Source: Pseudomonas thivervalensis
Lineage (GTDB): Bacteria > Pseudomonadota > Gammaproteobacteria > Pseudomonadales > Pseudomonadaceae
Direction: 5' to 3'
DNA: 64,000 bases
Assembly (NCBI RefSeq): GCF_001269655.1
Contig: NZ_LHVE01000001.1
Span: forward strand, 124,001-188,000
In this document: one piece after another, positions 1 to 7,745 of the stretch
How the letters are laid out: each line of letters starts with the position of its first letter
Position numbering within the stretch: position 1 is the stretch's first letter
Notes under the pieces: generated by a model
What the model saw: the letters and a program-made list of their open reading frames with translations, nothing else
Database searches by the model: none
What the model was told of the DNA's origin: nothing
Program-made: the position numbers and the translations under genes

Positions 1-184
1 GCTGGGTCAGCTTGTTGTAGGCCCCGCGAATCTTGAACGAGAACACCGGCTGCAAGTCTTCACGCTTGAGCAATATGCTGTTGCCCAGCCGCTCGGAGAG
101 CTGGCGAGCGGTCTGCAGCGGGGTTTCTACGGCAACGTCGTAAACGCGCGAGGTGAGGATCTTTTTGACGTACTGTTCAAGCAT
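1..184 (-). CDS. ilvA: Threonine dehydratase, N-terminal part (cut by window edge)
   Basis: Biosynthetic threonine dehydratase is a PLP enzyme that deaminates L-threonine to 2-oxobutanoate, the first committed step of isoleucine synthesis. Only the first 61 codons lie in the window, beginning at the ATG complementary to 182-184. The visible part reads [20 protein letters not shown], followed by a substrate-binding stretch ending in [20 protein letters not shown]. That stretch contains the lysine (in SFKIRGA) that would bind PLP. The C-terminal ACT-like regulatory domain lies outside the window. It is divergent from rpiA, the usual Pseudomonas arrangement. Confidence 0.93.
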   Translation of the reverse strand, partial: MLEQYVKKILTSRVYDVAVETPLQTARQLSERLGNSILLKREDLQPVFSFKIRGAYNKLTQ

Positions 185-529
185 CGGAAAGCATCACTGA
201 GCGGGTTGGGCAGGGCCAAGGAGTCTAACCCGGCTTTTGGCCGGGCGACCACACGAATTAAAGGGTTTGAAGGCACCGAACCCCTGTGGCGAGGGAGCTT
301 GCTCCCGCTGGGCTCTGTAGGAGCTGGCGAAGCCTGCGATCTTTTGATCTTGATCTTTCGCTCTCGACTCAATTGTCTGGGGCAAGATCGCAGCCTCGTT
401 GCACTCGTCAGCTCCTACACAGTGGCTACGCAGCTCCTGCGGCCTCGGTGCCAATCAGGCAATGACCAGGCCTCTTTCGGCGCCTATAATGCCGGCCTTT
501 CGTTCCCTCTAGGCACCTTCGGAGCCCGC
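185..529. other. Divergent ilvA-rpiA intergenic region
   Basis: This 345-nt gap carries the promoters of both divergent genes and a composite REP element at 286-419. An open frame extends upstream of rpiA through the repeat, but its translation has no rpiA character, so I treat it as non-coding. No other gene is visible. Confidence 0.7.
286..419. repeat. Composite REP: type A half followed by type C pair
   Basis: A type A arm (GTGGCGAGGGAGCTTGCTCC and on, 286-312) is followed directly by a complete type C inverted pair (about 316-419; arms TGTAGGAGCTG... and ...CAGCTCCTACA flanking GCTGCGATCTTT and AGATCGCAGC). The matching right-hand type A arm is missing. Compare the intact composites at 26555 and 30438. 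Confidence 0.85.
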
Positions 530-1204
530 ATGACCCAGGATCAACTCAAACAGGCCGTGGCCCAGGCCGCGGTCGACCTCATCCTCCCGAAGCTGGATGA
601 CAAGAGCGTCATCGGGGTCGGCACCGGCTCCACGGCCAATTGCTTCATCGACGCGCTGGCGCAACACAAGGGCGCATTCGATGGCGCAGTCGCCAGCTCC
701 GAAGCGACCGCCGCGCGCCTCAAGGGCCATGGGATCCCGGTGTATGAGCTCAATACCGTGAGCGACCTGGAGTTCTACATCGACGGTGCCGACGAAAGCG
801 ACGCGCACCTGAACCTGATCAAGGGCGGCGGCGCGGCCCTGACTCGCGAGAAGATCGTCGCGGCGGTGGCCAAGACCTTCATCTGCATCGCCGACGCCAG
901 CAAGCTGGTGCCGGTGCTCGGTGCGTTCCCGTTGCCGGTGGAAGTCATTCCCATGGCCCGCAGCCACGTGGCCCGCCAACTGGTGAAACTGGGCGGCGAC
1001 CCGGTGTATCGCGAAGGCGTGCTGACCGACAACGGCAACATCATCCTGGATGTGCACAACCTGCAGATCACCCAGCCGGTGGAGCTGGAAAGCCAGATCA
1101 ATGCCATCGTTGGCGTGGTCACCAACGGTTTGTTCGCTGCTCGTCCGGCGGATGTGCTGTTGCTGGGGACCGCTGAAGGGGTGAAGACCCTGCGGGCTGA
1201 TTAA
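530..1204 (+). CDS. rpiA: Ribose-5-phosphate isomerase A
   Basis: RpiA interconverts ribose 5-phosphate and ribulose 5-phosphate in the non-oxidative pentose phosphate pathway. The 224-residue product is of normal family length. Family motifs are visible: GTGSTA at 31-36 (phosphate-binding loop), DGADE at 85-89 (catalytic acid region) and [11 protein letters not shown] at 98-108. I chose the ATG at 530 because the translation begins [10 protein letters not shown], like other RpiA proteins; codons further upstream run through a REP element and an unrelated frame. It is followed by a type B REPIN at 1230, which lies between this gene and the convergent gene. Confidence 0.96.
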   Translation: MTQDQLKQAVAQAAVDLILPKLDDKSVIGVGTGSTANCFIDALAQHKGAFDGAVASSEATAARLKGHGIPVYELNTVSDLEFYIDGADESDAHLNLIKGGGAALTREKIVAAVAKTFICIADASKLVPVLGAFPLPVEVIPMARSHVARQLVKLGGDPVYREGVLTDNGNIILDVHNLQITQPVELESQINAIVGVVTNGLFAARPADVLLLGTAEGVKTLRAD

Positions 1205-1229
1205 ACTCGCTGATTCAACACCGAACCCT

Positions 1230-1316
1230 GTGGGAGCGAGCTTGCTCGCGATAGCGGTCTATCCGACACGTTAATGTTGGCTGACACACCGCTATCGCGA
1301 GCAAGCTCGCTCCCAC
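1230..1316. repeat. Type B REPIN
   Basis: Inverted pair of type B REPs: left arm GTGGGAGCGAGCTTGCTCGC followed by GATAGCGG, a loop of about 30 nt, then the reverse complement. It lies between the convergent 3' ends of rpiA and the next gene and could act as a bidirectional 3' hairpin. Confidence 0.9.
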
Positions 1317-1332
1317 ATCAGTTTTGCGGGCA

Positions 1333-2244
1333 TCAAGGCTGTGGCTTCTTGAACACATAGAACAGATTTGGCTCGCTGACCACGTACAGATTGCCGTCGT
1401 CGTCCATGGCCAGGCCCTCCGCCTGGGGTATGTTTTTCTCCAGTCCATGGCGTCCCTTGTTCAACGACAGCGTGCTCAACGGCCGACCGTCGATATCCAG
1501 CTCGATAATCAACCTGGACTCATCGGACAACGCAAGCAAATGGCCGCTGCGCTCGTCGTACTGCAGGCTGGAGAGGTCGCGTACAAACAGCCCGGCATCG
1601 CGCTTGGGGTTATTGATTACGTGGACTGCGTAGGATTTTTCCGGATTGTGATGGGGAAAACCGTGCACTTCATAAATCAGCATCGGGTCGCGTTCCTTGG
1701 CAACGAACAGGCGCTTGCCAACGGAGTCATAGGCCAGCCCTTCGAACCCCTTGTTGCTGCTCATGTGCACCCCAAGCGTTATCTGCTCGGCTTCGGCCGC
1801 GTCAAGGAACCGGGCGTCTTCGTCCAGGTGAATCTTGATCAGCCGCTGCTGGCGCTCGTCGGTGATGACGTAGATGTTTTCGCTGATGAATTCCACCGCT
1901 TCCGAGTCACCGAACCCGACCAGGGCTATGCGCCGCAATATTTTGCCATCCAGTGACAGCTCGATCAGCTCGGGATTTTTGTTGGTGACAGTGAACAGGC
2001 TTTTGCGGATCGGATCGTAGGTCAGCGCCGAAACGTCTGCGTCCAGGCCTTCGATTGCCTGCGCCTCCAGTGTGACCCGATATTGATCCAGCGCGATTGC
2101 CTGTTCATTGATCGGCTGCCACAGGCTGTTCAAGTTGAACCAGGCACGCTCGAACAGGCGCAGGTGCTGGCCAGCTGCGATCAGGGCGATCAGCAGGACC
2201 ACCAGTAGCAGGGCCAGGGGCTTGGAACGGGCAAGTCGACGCAT
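1333..2244 (-). CDS. SdiA-regulated-type membrane-anchored protein, copy 1
   Basis: A 303-residue protein of the SdiA-regulated (YjiK-like) family. A single hydrophobic segment at about residues 9-25 (LALLLVVLLIALIAAG) anchors it in the inner membrane with the rest in the periplasm. The body has the repeated blade-like strands of this beta-propeller-type family, including DVSALTYDP, LFTVTNKNPELIEL, VYVITDERQ-like segments and the terminal AEGLAMDDDGNLYVVSEPNLFY. No catalytic role is established for the family. The neighbour at 2356-3288 is a clear paralogue in the same orientation, so the pair looks like a tandem duplication. I cannot say what it binds. Confidence 0.85.
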   Translation of the reverse strand: MRRLARSKPLALLLVVLLIALIAAGQHLRLFERAWFNLNSLWQPINEQAIALDQYRVTLEAQAIEGLDADVSALTYDPIRKSLFTVTNKNPELIELSLDGKILRRIALVGFGDSEAVEFISENIYVITDERQQRLIKIHLDEDARFLDAAEAEQITLGVHMSSNKGFEGLAYDSVGKRLFVAKERDPMLIYEVHGFPHHNPEKSYAVHVINNPKRDAGLFVRDLSSLQYDERSGHLLALSDESRLIIELDIDGRPLSTLSLNKGRHGLEKNIPQAEGLAMDDDGNLYVVSEPNLFYVFKKPQP

Positions 2245-2355
2245 GAGGGTGGGCTCGGATAAAAACAGGTGGTTGGAAATACCACTGCTGCCTGAACTGA
2301 AGCTTAATGGCCGCGTGCCACATCCTACAAAGCTGGGGAAATTTTACTTACAGGC

Positions 2356-3288
2356 TCAGCGCTGTTTTTCGAAACGGTAGAACAGGTTCGGCTCACTGAC
2401 TATGTAAAGCGCGCCGGTTTCATCGATTGTCACCCCTTCGGCGCGTGGGATCGTGTCCTTCAGGCCGTTGAAACCGCCGAGCAACGTCATGAAGCTGACC
2501 TGCTCGCCTTCCTCATCCAATTCCAGCAATAGATGGGAGTCGGCTGACAGCACCAGCGTGTGACCGGTGCGGGGGTCTACGGCCAATGCCGAAAGGTTGC
2601 GCAGGTCCAATTCGTTGCTGACATGGATCTGCTTATCGCCCTTGAGCAATTGGCTGCCGTCACTTTTCCAAGTGAACAGCGCAGGTGGGCGCTCCTCGCC
2701 GAGGACCAGTTGCTGGTTTTTCGGGTCCCAGACGATGGCTTCGAATCCCTTGTTCTGATTCTTCGACGTGCCCAGGTCATAGCGAGGAAAGTCATTGATG
2801 TTCAGCGTGCGGGTGTCGGCGTCGACCTGAACGATCGACAACAGGTGTTTTCGTTCATCGGTGATGGCCAGCAGGCCGTTTTCCATAAAGGCCACGCCTT
2901 CTGGGTTGCCCCAGCCAACCAGGGGCATCTTGCGCAATACATCGCCTTGCAGGGTCAGCTCCACCAGGAACGGATTCTTGCCCATGACCGCGAACAGGGT
3001 TTTGGTCTGCGGGTTATAAGTCACATCGGACGCCTCGTCCTTCTCCATGCCGGGTAGCGGCTTGGCGTCGATCACGGCGTGGTAGCCCGGCAACCAGATG
3101 CTTTCCTGGCGCTGGGCCGGGCTCTGGAAGTGCTCCGATAGCCAAAGCAGGCCGCGGTCGTCCCAATGCATCGCAAACGCCAGGGCATAAGCGGCGGCCA
3201 CCGCCAGCAGCGACCAAACATACCAGGGCAGGGTGAAGCGAGAACGGCGGGCAGGTTTGGCGGCGTGCAATGCTTGGGATTTGGCCAT
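2356..3288 (-). CDS. SdiA-regulated-type membrane-anchored protein, copy 2
   Basis: A 310-residue paralogue of the adjacent 1333-2244 product. The N terminus is basic (KSQALHAAKPARRSR) and followed by one transmembrane segment (about residues 22-40, WYVWSLLAVAAAYALAFAM). Shared segments with its neighbour are DVTYNPQTKTLFAV, KNPFLVELTL, LAITDERKH, NKGFEAIVWD and the ending AEGVTIDETGALYIVSEPNLFYRFEK. About 110 nt separate the two genes, so they may be co-transcribed. Function is unknown; a periplasmic beta-propeller-type sensor or binding protein is the most I can infer. Confidence 0.85.
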   Translation of the reverse strand: MAKSQALHAAKPARRSRFTLPWYVWSLLAVAAAYALAFAMHWDDRGLLWLSEHFQSPAQRQESIWLPGYHAVIDAKPLPGMEKDEASDVTYNPQTKTLFAVMGKNPFLVELTLQGDVLRKMPLVGWGNPEGVAFMENGLLAITDERKHLLSIVQVDADTRTLNINDFPRYDLGTSKNQNKGFEAIVWDPKNQQLVLGEERPPALFTWKSDGSQLLKGDKQIHVSNELDLRNLSALAVDPRTGHTLVLSADSHLLLELDEEGEQVSFMTLLGGFNGLKDTIPRAEGVTIDETGALYIVSEPNLFYRFEKQR

Positions 3289-3411
3289 CGGAGGATGCGT
3301 TCCAGAAAATTCGGCTGGGGAGTGGCTGGCTCAGATGCCGGAGTCCCCGGAATTATCCGGATGGCATGTGAAAAAAACGGCAAATGATCGGATATGCACC
3401 ATCTATACCCT

Positions 3412-3498
3412 GTGGGAGCGGGCTTGCTCGCGATAACGGTGTGTCAGCCAACATTGATGTGTCGGATAGACCGCTATCGCGAGCAAGCTCGCTCCCAC
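3412..3498. repeat. Type B REPIN
   Basis: Left arm GTGGGAGCGGGCTTGCTCGC (one change from the usual type B arm), a central loop containing TGTGTCAGCC, then CCGCTATCGCGAGCAAGCTC and GCTCCCAC. It sits between the FAH-family gene and the upstream promoter region of the SdiA-regulated pair. Confidence 0.9.
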
Positions 3499-3516
3499 AG
3501 GGGTACAGGATGGCTG

Positions 3517-4182
3517 TTAACGAACGCTGCTCTCGAAGCGGCTCGCCCCTGGCAGTTCCAGGACCAGTTCATCGCCTGCATTCAGCGGCCCGACGCCCGC
3601 CGGGGTGCCGGTGAGGATGACGTCGCCGGCTTGCAGCGAGAAGCAGCCGGCCATGTATTGGATCATCGGCACGATGGGGTTGAGCATCAGGCTGCTGTTG
3701 CCGTCCTGGCGCACTTCACCGTTGATGGTCAGGCGCACGGGGATGTCGGTCAGGTCGGCAAAGGTATCCTTCGAGACGAATGGCGCGATCACTGCCGCGC
3801 CGTCGAAGGACTTGGCGACTTCCCACGGCAGGCCCTTGGCCTTGAGCTCGGCCTGTTTGTCCCGCAAGGTCAGGTCCAGGGCCGGGGCGAAGCCGGAGAT
3901 CGCGTCCAGCACTTCTTCAACGCTGGGCTTGGTAGACAGCGGCTTGCCGATCAGCACGGCGATTTCCGCCTCGTAGTGCACCGAACCACGGTCGGCGGGA
4001 ATGCTGAAACCGCCTTCCAGTGGCACCACGCAACTGCCCGGCTTGATGAACAGCAAGGGCTCGGTGGGCACCGGGTTGTCCAGTTCCTTTGCATGTTCGG
4101 CGTAGTTACGGCCAATGCACACCACTTTCCCGACCGGGAAATGAATACGTGTGCCGTCGACATACTGGTGCTGATAGCTCAT
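3517..4182 (-). CDS. Fumarylacetoacetate hydrolase family protein (FAHD1/YcgM type)
   Basis: A 221-residue single-domain member of the FAH superfamily, which uses a divalent metal to hydrolyse or decarboxylate acylpyruvate-like beta-diketo acids. The short FAHD1/YcgM-type layout is clear: VVCIGRNYAEHAKEL near residue 20, FIKPGSCVV near 46, and the metal-binding HYEAE segment with E71 and E73. The C terminus has VILTGTPAGVGPL, a typical family ending. The substrate (acylpyruvate, oxaloacetate or similar) cannot be read from sequence. It lies 40 nt downstream of the D-2-hydroxyglutarate dehydrogenase gene and is probably in the same transcript. Confidence 0.9.
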   Translation of the reverse strand: MSYQHQYVDGTRIHFPVGKVVCIGRNYAEHAKELDNPVPTEPLLFIKPGSCVVPLEGGFSIPADRGSVHYEAEIAVLIGKPLSTKPSVEEVLDAISGFAPALDLTLRDKQAELKAKGLPWEVAKSFDGAAVIAPFVSKDTFADLTDIPVRLTINGEVRQDGNSSLMLNPIVPMIQYMAGCFSLQAGDVILTGTPAGVGPLNAGDELVLELPGASRFESSVR

Positions 4183-4222
4183 TACCGACTCCTGCTTCTG
4201 GGGTTCATCGGGTCTTTTAACG

Positions 4223-5617
4223 TCAAATCGCGAAAATCTTGCCCGGGTTCATGATGCCGTTCGGGTCGAACACCGCCTTCACGGCTTTCATGTATTCGAT
4301 TTCCACCGGCGAACGACTATAGGTCAAGTAGTCGCGCTTGGTCATGCCCACGCCGTGTTCGGCGGAAATCGAGCCGTTATACTTCTCGACGGTTTCGAAG
4401 ACCCATTTGTTCACGGTCGCGCATTTGGCGAAGAACTCATCCTTGCTCAGGTTTTCCGGCTTGAGGATGTTCAAGTGCAGGTTGCCGTCGCCGATGTGAC
4501 CGAACCAGACAATTTCGAAGTCCGGGTAATGTTCGCCGACGATCGCGTCGATTTCCTGCAAGAACGCTGGAACCTTGGAGACGGTCACTGAAATATCGTT
4601 CTTGTAGGGCGTCCAGTGGGAGATGGTTTCGGAGATGTACTCGCGCAATTTCCACAGGTTTTGCAGTTGGGTTTCGCTCTGGCTCATCACACCGTCCAGC
4701 ACCCAGCCCTGCTCCACGCAGTGCTCGAAGGTCTCCAAGGCCTGGTTGGCGACCTCTTCGGTGGTGGCTTCGAATTCCAGCAAGGCATAGAACGGGCACT
4801 CGGTTTCGAACGGCGCCGGTACGTCGCCACGACCGAGGACCTTGGCCAGGGCCTTGTCGGAGAAAAATTCGAAGGCGGTCAGGTCCAACTTGCCCTGGAA
4901 AGCGTGCAGCACCGGCATGATCGAATCGAAATCCGAAGTACCGAGCACCATGGCGGTGAGGTTTTTCGGCGCTCGGTCCAGGCGCATGGTGGCCTCGACC
5001 ACGAAGCCCAGGGTGCCTTCGGCGCCGATGAACAGCTGCCGCAAGTCGTAGCCGGTGGCGTTCTTGATCAGGTCCTTGTTCAGCTCCAGCAAATCACCCT
5101 TGCCGGTGACGACCTTCATGCCCGCCACCCAGTTGCGGGTCATGCCGTAGCGAATGACCTTGATCCCACCCGCATTGGTGCCGATATTGCCGCCAATCTG
5201 GCTGGAACCTGCCGAAGCGAAGTCCACCGGGTAGTACAGGCCATGGTCCTCAGCCTTGTTCTGCAACTGTTCGGTCACCACGCCCGGCTGGCACACGGCA
5301 GTACGGTCGGTCAGGTTCACGTCGAGAATCTGGTTCATGTAGTCGAAGGACACCACCACTTCGCCGTTGGCGGCCACGGCCGCGGCGGACAGGCCGGTGC
5401 GCCCGCCTGAAGGCACCAGGGCGATTTTGTGTGCATTGGCCCAGCGCACGATGGCCTGGACCTGTTCGGTGGTCTTGGGAAAGACAATGGCCGAGGGCGC
5501 AGGGGCGAAATGCTTGGTCCAATCCTTGCCGTAAGCGTTCAGGGAGTCGGCATCGGTCAAGACCTTGCCAGGCTCAACCAGGGTCTTCAGCTCATCTATC
5601 ACGGCAGGATGGGTCAT
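4223..5617 (-). CDS. D-2-hydroxyglutarate dehydrogenase (FAD-binding oxidoreductase)
   Basis: A 464-residue FAD-linked oxidoreductase of the D-2-hydroxyacid (GlcD/D2HGDH) family. The FAD-binding PCMH loop reads PSGGRTGLSAA at residues 69-79, and the C-terminal half has the family signature WFGHIGDGNLHLN and SAEHGVGMTK. I chose the ATG complementary to 5615-5617 because the product then begins MTHPAVIDELKTLVEPGKVL, which looks like a true Pseudomonas N terminus; an in-frame ATG 10 codons upstream is possible. It is divergent from serA. In Pseudomonas stutzeri a D-2-hydroxyglutarate dehydrogenase is known to remove the D-2-hydroxyglutarate made by SerA, so the pairing supports this substrate. 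D-lactate dehydrogenase is the alternative. Confidence 0.85.
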   Translation of the reverse strand: MTHPAVIDELKTLVEPGKVLTDADSLNAYGKDWTKHFAPAPSAIVFPKTTEQVQAIVRWANAHKIALVPSGGRTGLSAAAVAANGEVVVSFDYMNQILDVNLTDRTAVCQPGVVTEQLQNKAEDHGLYYPVDFASAGSSQIGGNIGTNAGGIKVIRYGMTRNWVAGMKVVTGKGDLLELNKDLIKNATGYDLRQLFIGAEGTLGFVVEATMRLDRAPKNLTAMVLGTSDFDSIMPVLHAFQGKLDLTAFEFFSDKALAKVLGRGDVPAPFETECPFYALLEFEATTEEVANQALETFEHCVEQGWVLDGVMSQSETQLQNLWKLREYISETISHWTPYKNDISVTVSKVPAFLQEIDAIVGEHYPDFEIVWFGHIGDGNLHLNILKPENLSKDEFFAKCATVNKWVFETVEKYNGSISAEHGVGMTKRDYLTYSRSPVEIEYMKAVKAVFDPNGIMNPGKIFAI

Positions 5618-5681
5618 CGACAGAACTCTCGAACAATTCATGGTCATCCTGAGAACGCTTCACGTCGCAGGAATGAGTGTT

Positions 5682-5715
5682 TGCGGGGTGCGTATGCTAG
5701 CATACCGACCCCGCA
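5682..5715. promoter_or_regulatory. 34-bp near-perfect palindrome in the D2HGDH/serA divergent promoter
   Basis: TGCGGGGT and ACCCCGCA flank a perfect 14-bp core GTATGCTAGCATAC, with only the two dinucleotide spacers (GC and CG) breaking symmetry: 15 of 17 base pairs match. It lies 64 nt upstream of the D2HGDH start and 106 nt upstream of serA, so it is placed to act as a shared operator. The binding protein is unknown; no regulator gene is adjacent. Confidence 0.6.
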
Positions 5716-5821
5716 GCGTAGTGCCCAACGGCTGTTCTGCGGCGACGGCTGTCACGCCGGTCGGGCCAGCATGCGCTGTCCGATTCCCTGCCATTTTTCT
5801 CCGGGACACAGGTTTACGCAG

Positions 5822-7051
5822 ATGAGCAAGACTTCTCTCGATAAGAGCAAGATCAAGTTCCTTCTTCTCGAAGGCGTCCACCAATCGGCTGTCGACGTCC
5901 TCAAGTCGGCGGGCTACACCAGCATCGAGTACATCACCAGTTCTCTGCCGGAAGCCCAGCTCAAGGAAAAGATCGCCGATGCTCACTTCATCGGCATTCG
6001 CTCCCGTACCCAACTGACCGAAGAGATCTTCGACCACGCCAAGAAACTGGTCGCGGTCGGCTGCTTCTGCATCGGCACCAACCAGGTTGACCTCAACGCG
6101 GCGCGCGAGCGCGGTATCGCGGTGTTCAACGCGCCGTACTCCAACACCCGTTCCGTTGCCGAACTGGTGCTGGCCGAAGCGATCCTGCTGCTGCGCGGCA
6201 TCCCTGAGAAGAACGCTTCCTGCCACCGTGGCGGCTGGATCAAGAGCGCGGCCAACTCCTTCGAAATCCGCGGCAAGAAGCTGGGTATCGTCGGCTACGG
6301 CTCGATCGGTACGCAGTTGTCGGTACTGGCTGAAGGCCTCGGCATGCAGGTGTTCTTCTACGACACCGTGACCAAGCTGCCCCTGGGCAACGCCACCCAG
6401 GTCAACGACTTGCACGAGTTGCTGGGCATGTCCGACATCGTGACCCTGCACGTCCCGGAAACCGCTGCCACCCAGTGGATGATCGGCGAGAAGGAAATCC
6501 GTGCCATCAAGAAGGGCGGGATCCTGATCAACGCCGCGCGTGGCACGGTGGTCAAGCTCGACGCCCTGGCCGACGCGATCAAGGACAAGCACCTGATCGG
6601 CGCCGCCATCGACGTGTTCCCGGTGGAGCCACGCTCCAACGACGACATCTTCGAAAGCCCGCTGCGTGGCCTGGACAACGTGATCCTGACCCCACACATC
6701 GGCGGTTCCACCGCTGAAGCCCAAGCCAACATCGGCCTGGAAGTGGCGGAGAAACTGGTCAAGTACAGCGACAACGGTACGTCGGTATCGTCGGTTAACT
6801 TCCCGGAAGTGGCCCTGCCGGCTCACCCTGGCAAGCACCGCCTGCTGCACATCCACGAGAACATCCCGGGTGTGATGAGCGAGATCAACAAGGTCTTCGC
6901 CGAAAACGGCATCAACATTTCCGGTCAGTTCCTGCAGACCAACGAGAAAGTCGGCTACGTCGTGATCGACGTCGATGCCGAATACTCGGACCTGGCGCAA
7001 GAGAAGCTGCAGCACATCAATGGCACCATTCGTTGCCGCGTGCTGTTCTAA
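5822..7051 (+). CDS. serA: D-3-phosphoglycerate dehydrogenase
   Basis: SerA oxidises 3-phosphoglycerate to 3-phosphohydroxypyruvate, the first step of serine synthesis. The 409-residue product has the E. coli-type layout: a substrate domain, a Rossmann NAD domain with GYGSIG at 158-163, a catalytic histidine in the TPHIGGST segment, and a C-terminal ACT domain (from about residue 337, beginning RLLHIHENIPGVM) that in this type binds serine as feedback inhibitor. The start at 5822 gives MSKTSLDKSKIKFLLLEGVH, as in homologues. Family members of this type can reduce 2-oxoglutarate to D-2-hydroxyglutarate, which links the gene to its divergent neighbour. A strong terminator follows. Confidence 0.97.
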   Translation: MSKTSLDKSKIKFLLLEGVHQSAVDVLKSAGYTSIEYITSSLPEAQLKEKIADAHFIGIRSRTQLTEEIFDHAKKLVAVGCFCIGTNQVDLNAARERGIAVFNAPYSNTRSVAELVLAEAILLLRGIPEKNASCHRGGWIKSAANSFEIRGKKLGIVGYGSIGTQLSVLAEGLGMQVFFYDTVTKLPLGNATQVNDLHELLGMSDIVTLHVPETAATQWMIGEKEIRAIKKGGILINAARGTVVKLDALADAIKDKHLIGAAIDVFPVEPRSNDDIFESPLRGLDNVILTPHIGGSTAEAQANIGLEVAEKLVKYSDNGTSVSSVNFPEVALPAHPGKHRLLHIHENIPGVMSEINKVFAENGINISGQFLQTNEKVGYVVIDVDAEYSDLAQEKLQHINGTIRCRVLF

Positions 7052-7070
7052 GCAGTTCTGGCCTGCAATC

Positions 7071-7104
7071 AAAAACGGGAGCCCCGAAAGGGCTCCCGTT
7101 TTTT
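7071..7104 (+). terminator. Rho-independent terminator of serA
   Basis: The stem ACGGGAGCCC / GGGCTCCCGT encloses a CGAAA loop, is preceded by an A-run and followed by TTTTTT. It begins 20 nt after the serA stop codon. Confidence 0.93.
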
Positions 7105-7123
7105 CATCTGACACACCATCAAA

Positions 7124-7159
7124 CCCCTGTGGGAGCGAGCAAGCTCGCTCCCACAGGGG
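7124..7159. repeat. Collapsed type B REP pair
   Basis: CCCCTGTGGGAGCGAGC meets GCTCGCTCCCACAGGGG with only AA between them, a perfect hairpin with the usual loop and GATAGCGG parts deleted. It lies between the convergent serA and DUF4399-type genes. Confidence 0.88.
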
Positions 7160-7186
7160 GCCTGCGTTGTGCCAGCTGGTGCTGTG

Positions 7187-7612
7187 TTATTTCACGTTGA
7201 CAGTGATTTTCTCGGACACGATCGACGGGTCGAACGGCATGTGGCCGCTGTCGCCCAGGATCAGTTGCAAGGTGTGCTTGCCCGGGGCCAGTTTGATGGT
7301 GGCCTGGGTTTGTGCCTTGCCGAAGTGCATGTGATTGGCGTCGTTTGGAATCGGCGCGCCGGCAGCAGGCAGCTTGTCGACATCGATCAGCAAATGGTGA
7401 TGGCCAGTATTTTTGGTCACGTCGCCTGCCGGGGCCAGGGCAATGTCCTTGACGCCGAACTTGACCGTGAATTCCTGGGCAACGGTGGCGCCGTCTTCCG
7501 GGGAAACGATGAATACTTCCGCACCTTTGGGCGCCGGCGTCGCGGCGCTTGCCAGCATCGAAGCGCCCAGTAACAGACCGGCCAACGCGGCACGAGACAT
7601 AAAGCTTTTCAT
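7187..7612 (-). CDS. Secreted DUF4399-type protein
   Basis: A 141-residue protein with a cleavable signal peptide (MKSFMSRAALAGLLLGASML, cleavage likely after ASAA near residue 24). The mature part has a compact beta-rich DUF4399-like domain with conserved GHHHLLIDVD, NHMHFGKAQTQATIKLAPGKHTLQL and HMPFDPPI-like segments. The histidine-rich stretches suggest metal binding, but no function is established. I chose the ATG complementary to 7610-7612 because a GGAG sits 6-9 nt upstream and the signal peptide is then standard; seven further in-frame codons upstream look spurious. Confidence 0.85.
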   Translation of the reverse strand: MKSFMSRAALAGLLLGASMLASAATPAPKGAEVFIVSPEDGATVAQEFTVKFGVKDIALAPAGDVTKNTGHHHLLIDVDKLPAAGAPIPNDANHMHFGKAQTQATIKLAPGKHTLQLILGDSGHMPFDPSIVSEKITVNVK

Positions 7613-7745
7613 TTTTTTCTCCAGTTTTTCCATGAAATCCGCCTGGCCATCACAACTTCATGGCCAATCGTTGTCGAAGCCTGCAACAACCATAGCAAAG
7701 CGAGCCTGAAACGAGCGTCGCTTGTATAAATACAAAGGAGTGACC

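Noticed and set aside
206..529. N-terminal extension of rpiA
   Set aside because: The upstream codons run through a composite REP and have no RpiA similarity; the ATG at 530 gives a normal-length protein.
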